Part shown: in pieces, positions 14,698 through 15,972 of the stretch
Layout of the letters: the number at the start of each line of letters is the position of its first letter
How positions within the stretch are numbered: position 1 is the first letter of the stretch
Notes under the pieces: model-generated
What the model was told of the DNA's origin: nothing
Database searches by the model: none
The model's input: only the letters and a program-made list of their open reading frames with translations
Program-made: the position numbers and the translations under genes
NCBI GenBank assembly: GCA_905221605.1
Contig: CAJNDS010000181.1
Coordinates: 188,690 to 204,661 of the forward strand
From: Symbiodinium natans
Lineage: Eukaryota > Sar > Dinophyceae > Suessiales > Symbiodiniaceae
DNA: 15,972 bases
Reading direction: 5' to 3'

Positions 14698-14945
14698 AAC
14701 CCTAAACCTCAAACCCTAAACCCTAAACCCTAAACCCCAAACCATCCCCAAACCCTAAACCTTAAACCCTAAACCCTAAACCCTAAACCCTCGGCCGCCT
14801 CCGGCGATCGACTTCTGCAACCACGGGGGCTTGCTCTTTGAGCGCGGAGGCTTCTGCCTTGGGAGGAGGGCTCTGTGTGCGGGATTCCGTTCTGCTAAAC
14901 CCTAAACCCTAAACCCTAAACCCTACATCCTGAAACCCTACGCCC
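14698..14945. repeat. Two CCCTAAA arrays around a candidate exon
   Basis: 14698-14790 contains CCCCAAA and CCTTAAA variants and one ACCATCC interruption. 14895-14945 is shorter with CCCTACA and CCCTGAA units. Confidence 0.85.
14795..14884 (-). CDS. Candidate exon between two arrays
   Basis: After TTTAGCAG the minus frame reads TESRTQSPPPKAEASALKEQ APVVAEVDRRRRPR with GC-rich third positions. CCCTAAA arrays lie at 14698-14790 and 14895-14945. Product unknown. Confidence 0.38.
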
Positions 14946-15160
14946 TAAGTCCCAAACGCGTTGCCGCAAGAAGACCTGTAGGCCCTCCTGCTCACAGACC
15001 CATTTCGCAGCAACAAGATCGCCCCAGGATATGTGGAGTGTGATGCCACCCCGTACTGATGCGTAGAGCACCTCGCAATATGGTGGGCCCACTGGGGTGC
15101 ACATGGATGTTGAGGGTGGCACGCACCGGCCAGTCAGACCAAATGGAGGGATTCGGAAGG
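14945..15160 (-). CDS. Candidate exon
   Basis: Minus frame TSMCTPVGPPYCEVLYASVR GGITLHISWGDLVAAKWVCE QEGLQVFLRQRVWDLG. All three minus frames are open for much of this stretch, so the frame is chosen on composition alone. Product unknown. Confidence 0.35.
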
Positions 15161-15279
15161 AAATTAAAACCGTAAACCCTGAACCCCTGAGCCCTGCAAG
15201 TCCTCAGCTATCGGAACCTTGCACTCTAAGCATCACAAGCCCCAAGCACTGACTCATTTAGAGGGTTCGGGAGGGCTTC

Positions 15280-15357
15280 AGGGTTTAGGGTTTAGGGTTT
15301 AGGGTTTAGGGTTTAGGGTTTAGGGTTTAGGGTTTATTGTTTAGGGTTTAGGGTTTA
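15280..15357. repeat. TTTAGGG array with possible old duplication
   Basis: About 10 units with one TTTATTG variant. CGGGAGGGCTT (15268-15278) and CGGGCCGGCTT (15360-15370) match at 9 of 11 positions outside it. Confidence 0.8.
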
Positions 15358-15389
15358 AACGGGCCGGCTTTGAAGATGATGACACCCTT

Positions 15390-15614
15390 CTAGGGCCAGG
15401 GGGGCCTTAGGGCTGGCCCTGTTTGCAGCCAGGCCTCATCGGGCTCGCCCTCCATCCCTAAACCCTAAACCCTAAACCCTAAACCCTAAACCCTAAACCC
15501 TAAACCCTCAACCATCCATGCACCTCCAGGCCTTCCACCCACGCAACAAGGTCTGAATGATGCAGGCATGAGGCGACTTCTGCCACATGCTCCTCGGCTC
15601 TTGAACTTCGCATG
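15390..15614 (-). CDS. 3' part of a gene: two exons across a 59-bp repeat intron
   Basis: Exon 15614-15517 encodes SSRAEEHVAEVASCLHHSD...WVEGLEVH. Exon 15457-15390 encodes MEGEPDEAWLQTGPALRPPW and ends TAG. The 59-bp spacer (15458-15516) is mostly CCCTAAA repeat on the plus strand. A GA-AG splice (CATG|GATGG ... TTTAG|GGATGG) joins them in phase 1. GGATGG is duplicated at both borders. Upstream exons not determined; product unknown. An intron this short would be at the low end, so direct fusion or a pseudogene remains possible. Confidence 0.42.
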
Positions 15615-15633
15615 CCCAAGACCACTAGAAGCT

Positions 15634-15756
15634 TAGGGTTTAGGGTTTAGGGTTTAGGGTTTAGGGTTTAGGGTTTAGGGTTTAGGGTTTAGGGTTTAGG
15701 GTTTAGGGTTTAGGGTTTAGGGTTTAGGGTTTAGGGTTTAGGGTTTAGGGTTTAGC
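15634..15756. repeat. TTTAGGG array, about 17 perfect units
   Basis: Pure heptamers. No clear flanking duplication. Confidence 0.93.
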
Positions 15757-15972
15757 CCTGAAACCATATCAACATTAAGGGCACTCTTTTTTGGGTTGGT
15801 TACTTTAAAAAGGAACCTTGAACCCCCAGGAAAGGGAAAAGGGTACCAGCGGGCTCCAAGGCAGACACGCACTTGGGATGTTCCCCCGTTTGGGGTTAAT
15901 TTTGGCACCCACACAGCTGGTTTGGGGTTTAGGGTCTTGGGTTTCGGGTTCAGGTTCTCAGGGTTTAGGGTT
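15757..15972. other. Right end: dispersed repeat and degenerate telomere-type repeat
   Basis: 15795-15850 is a member of the GTACC-containing dispersed repeat (GGTTGGTTACTT, TTAAAAAGGAACCTT, GGGTACC). GGGATGTTCCCCC near 15877 resembles one end of the 1049-1148 element. TTTAGGG-like units start again at about 15922. No gene seen. Confidence 0.5.

Noticed and set aside
14421-14705. 94-codon plus-strand frame
   Set aside because: Reads well, but its end lies in CCCTAAA repeat and the minus frame FELQKEVKPLL is at least as good; left as an uncertain-strand note.

Overview
The window looks like nuclear DNA of a dinoflagellate. Three things point that way. It is saturated with TTTAGGG/CCCTAAA telomere-type heptamers. 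Its reconstructed introns use GT, GC and GA donors with AG acceptors, as reported for Symbiodiniaceae. The best gene is preceded by a 9-nt match to the 3' end of the dinoflagellate spliced leader. No rRNA, tRNA, bacterial operon or CRISPR is seen. Organism and gene products are inferences; no protein was matched to a named family. || Layout: a few dozen blocks of telomere-type repeat (about 30 to 580 bp, both orientations) alternate with unique segments of roughly 60 to 350 bp. Many unique segments hold an open, protein-like reading frame on the minus strand, so the repeat blocks sit where introns should be. The best model is a 5-exon, 363-codon coiled-coil protein gene (13309 to 11662, minus). 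Around it are the 3' end of another minus-strand gene (13692-13420), an exon chain at 11587-10681, a three-exon piece at 4922-4372, two-exon pieces at 15614-15390, 5658-5362 and 8093-7868, and many single candidate exons. || The central observation is that several telomere-type blocks are bounded by short direct duplications of the host sequence (8 to 26 bp), and that removing the block rejoins a reading frame. The cleanest case is 12452-12653: 202 bp of perfect repeat inside the coiled-coil gene, flanked by a perfect 13-bp duplication that itself supplies a GA donor and an AG acceptor. A second kind of intron is a short terminal-inverted-repeat element (5442-5581 and 7901-8011) whose ends also supply splice sites in frame. 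The window therefore suggests two routes of intron gain: capture of telomere repeat at staggered breaks, and introner-like mobile elements. || Other content: a second inverted-repeat family with an 8-bp target duplication (1049-1148, related copy 9297-9400), an AT-rich inverted-repeat element (9444-9568), a dispersed GTACCCC-type repeat, a 580-bp TTGAGGG array, a TTTATAGGG-like array and a TGTATG/CATG-rich tract at the left end. Splice sites were read by eye and need transcript support. Open frames in segments near 100 bp also arise by chance, so single-exon calls are deliberately low in confidence.
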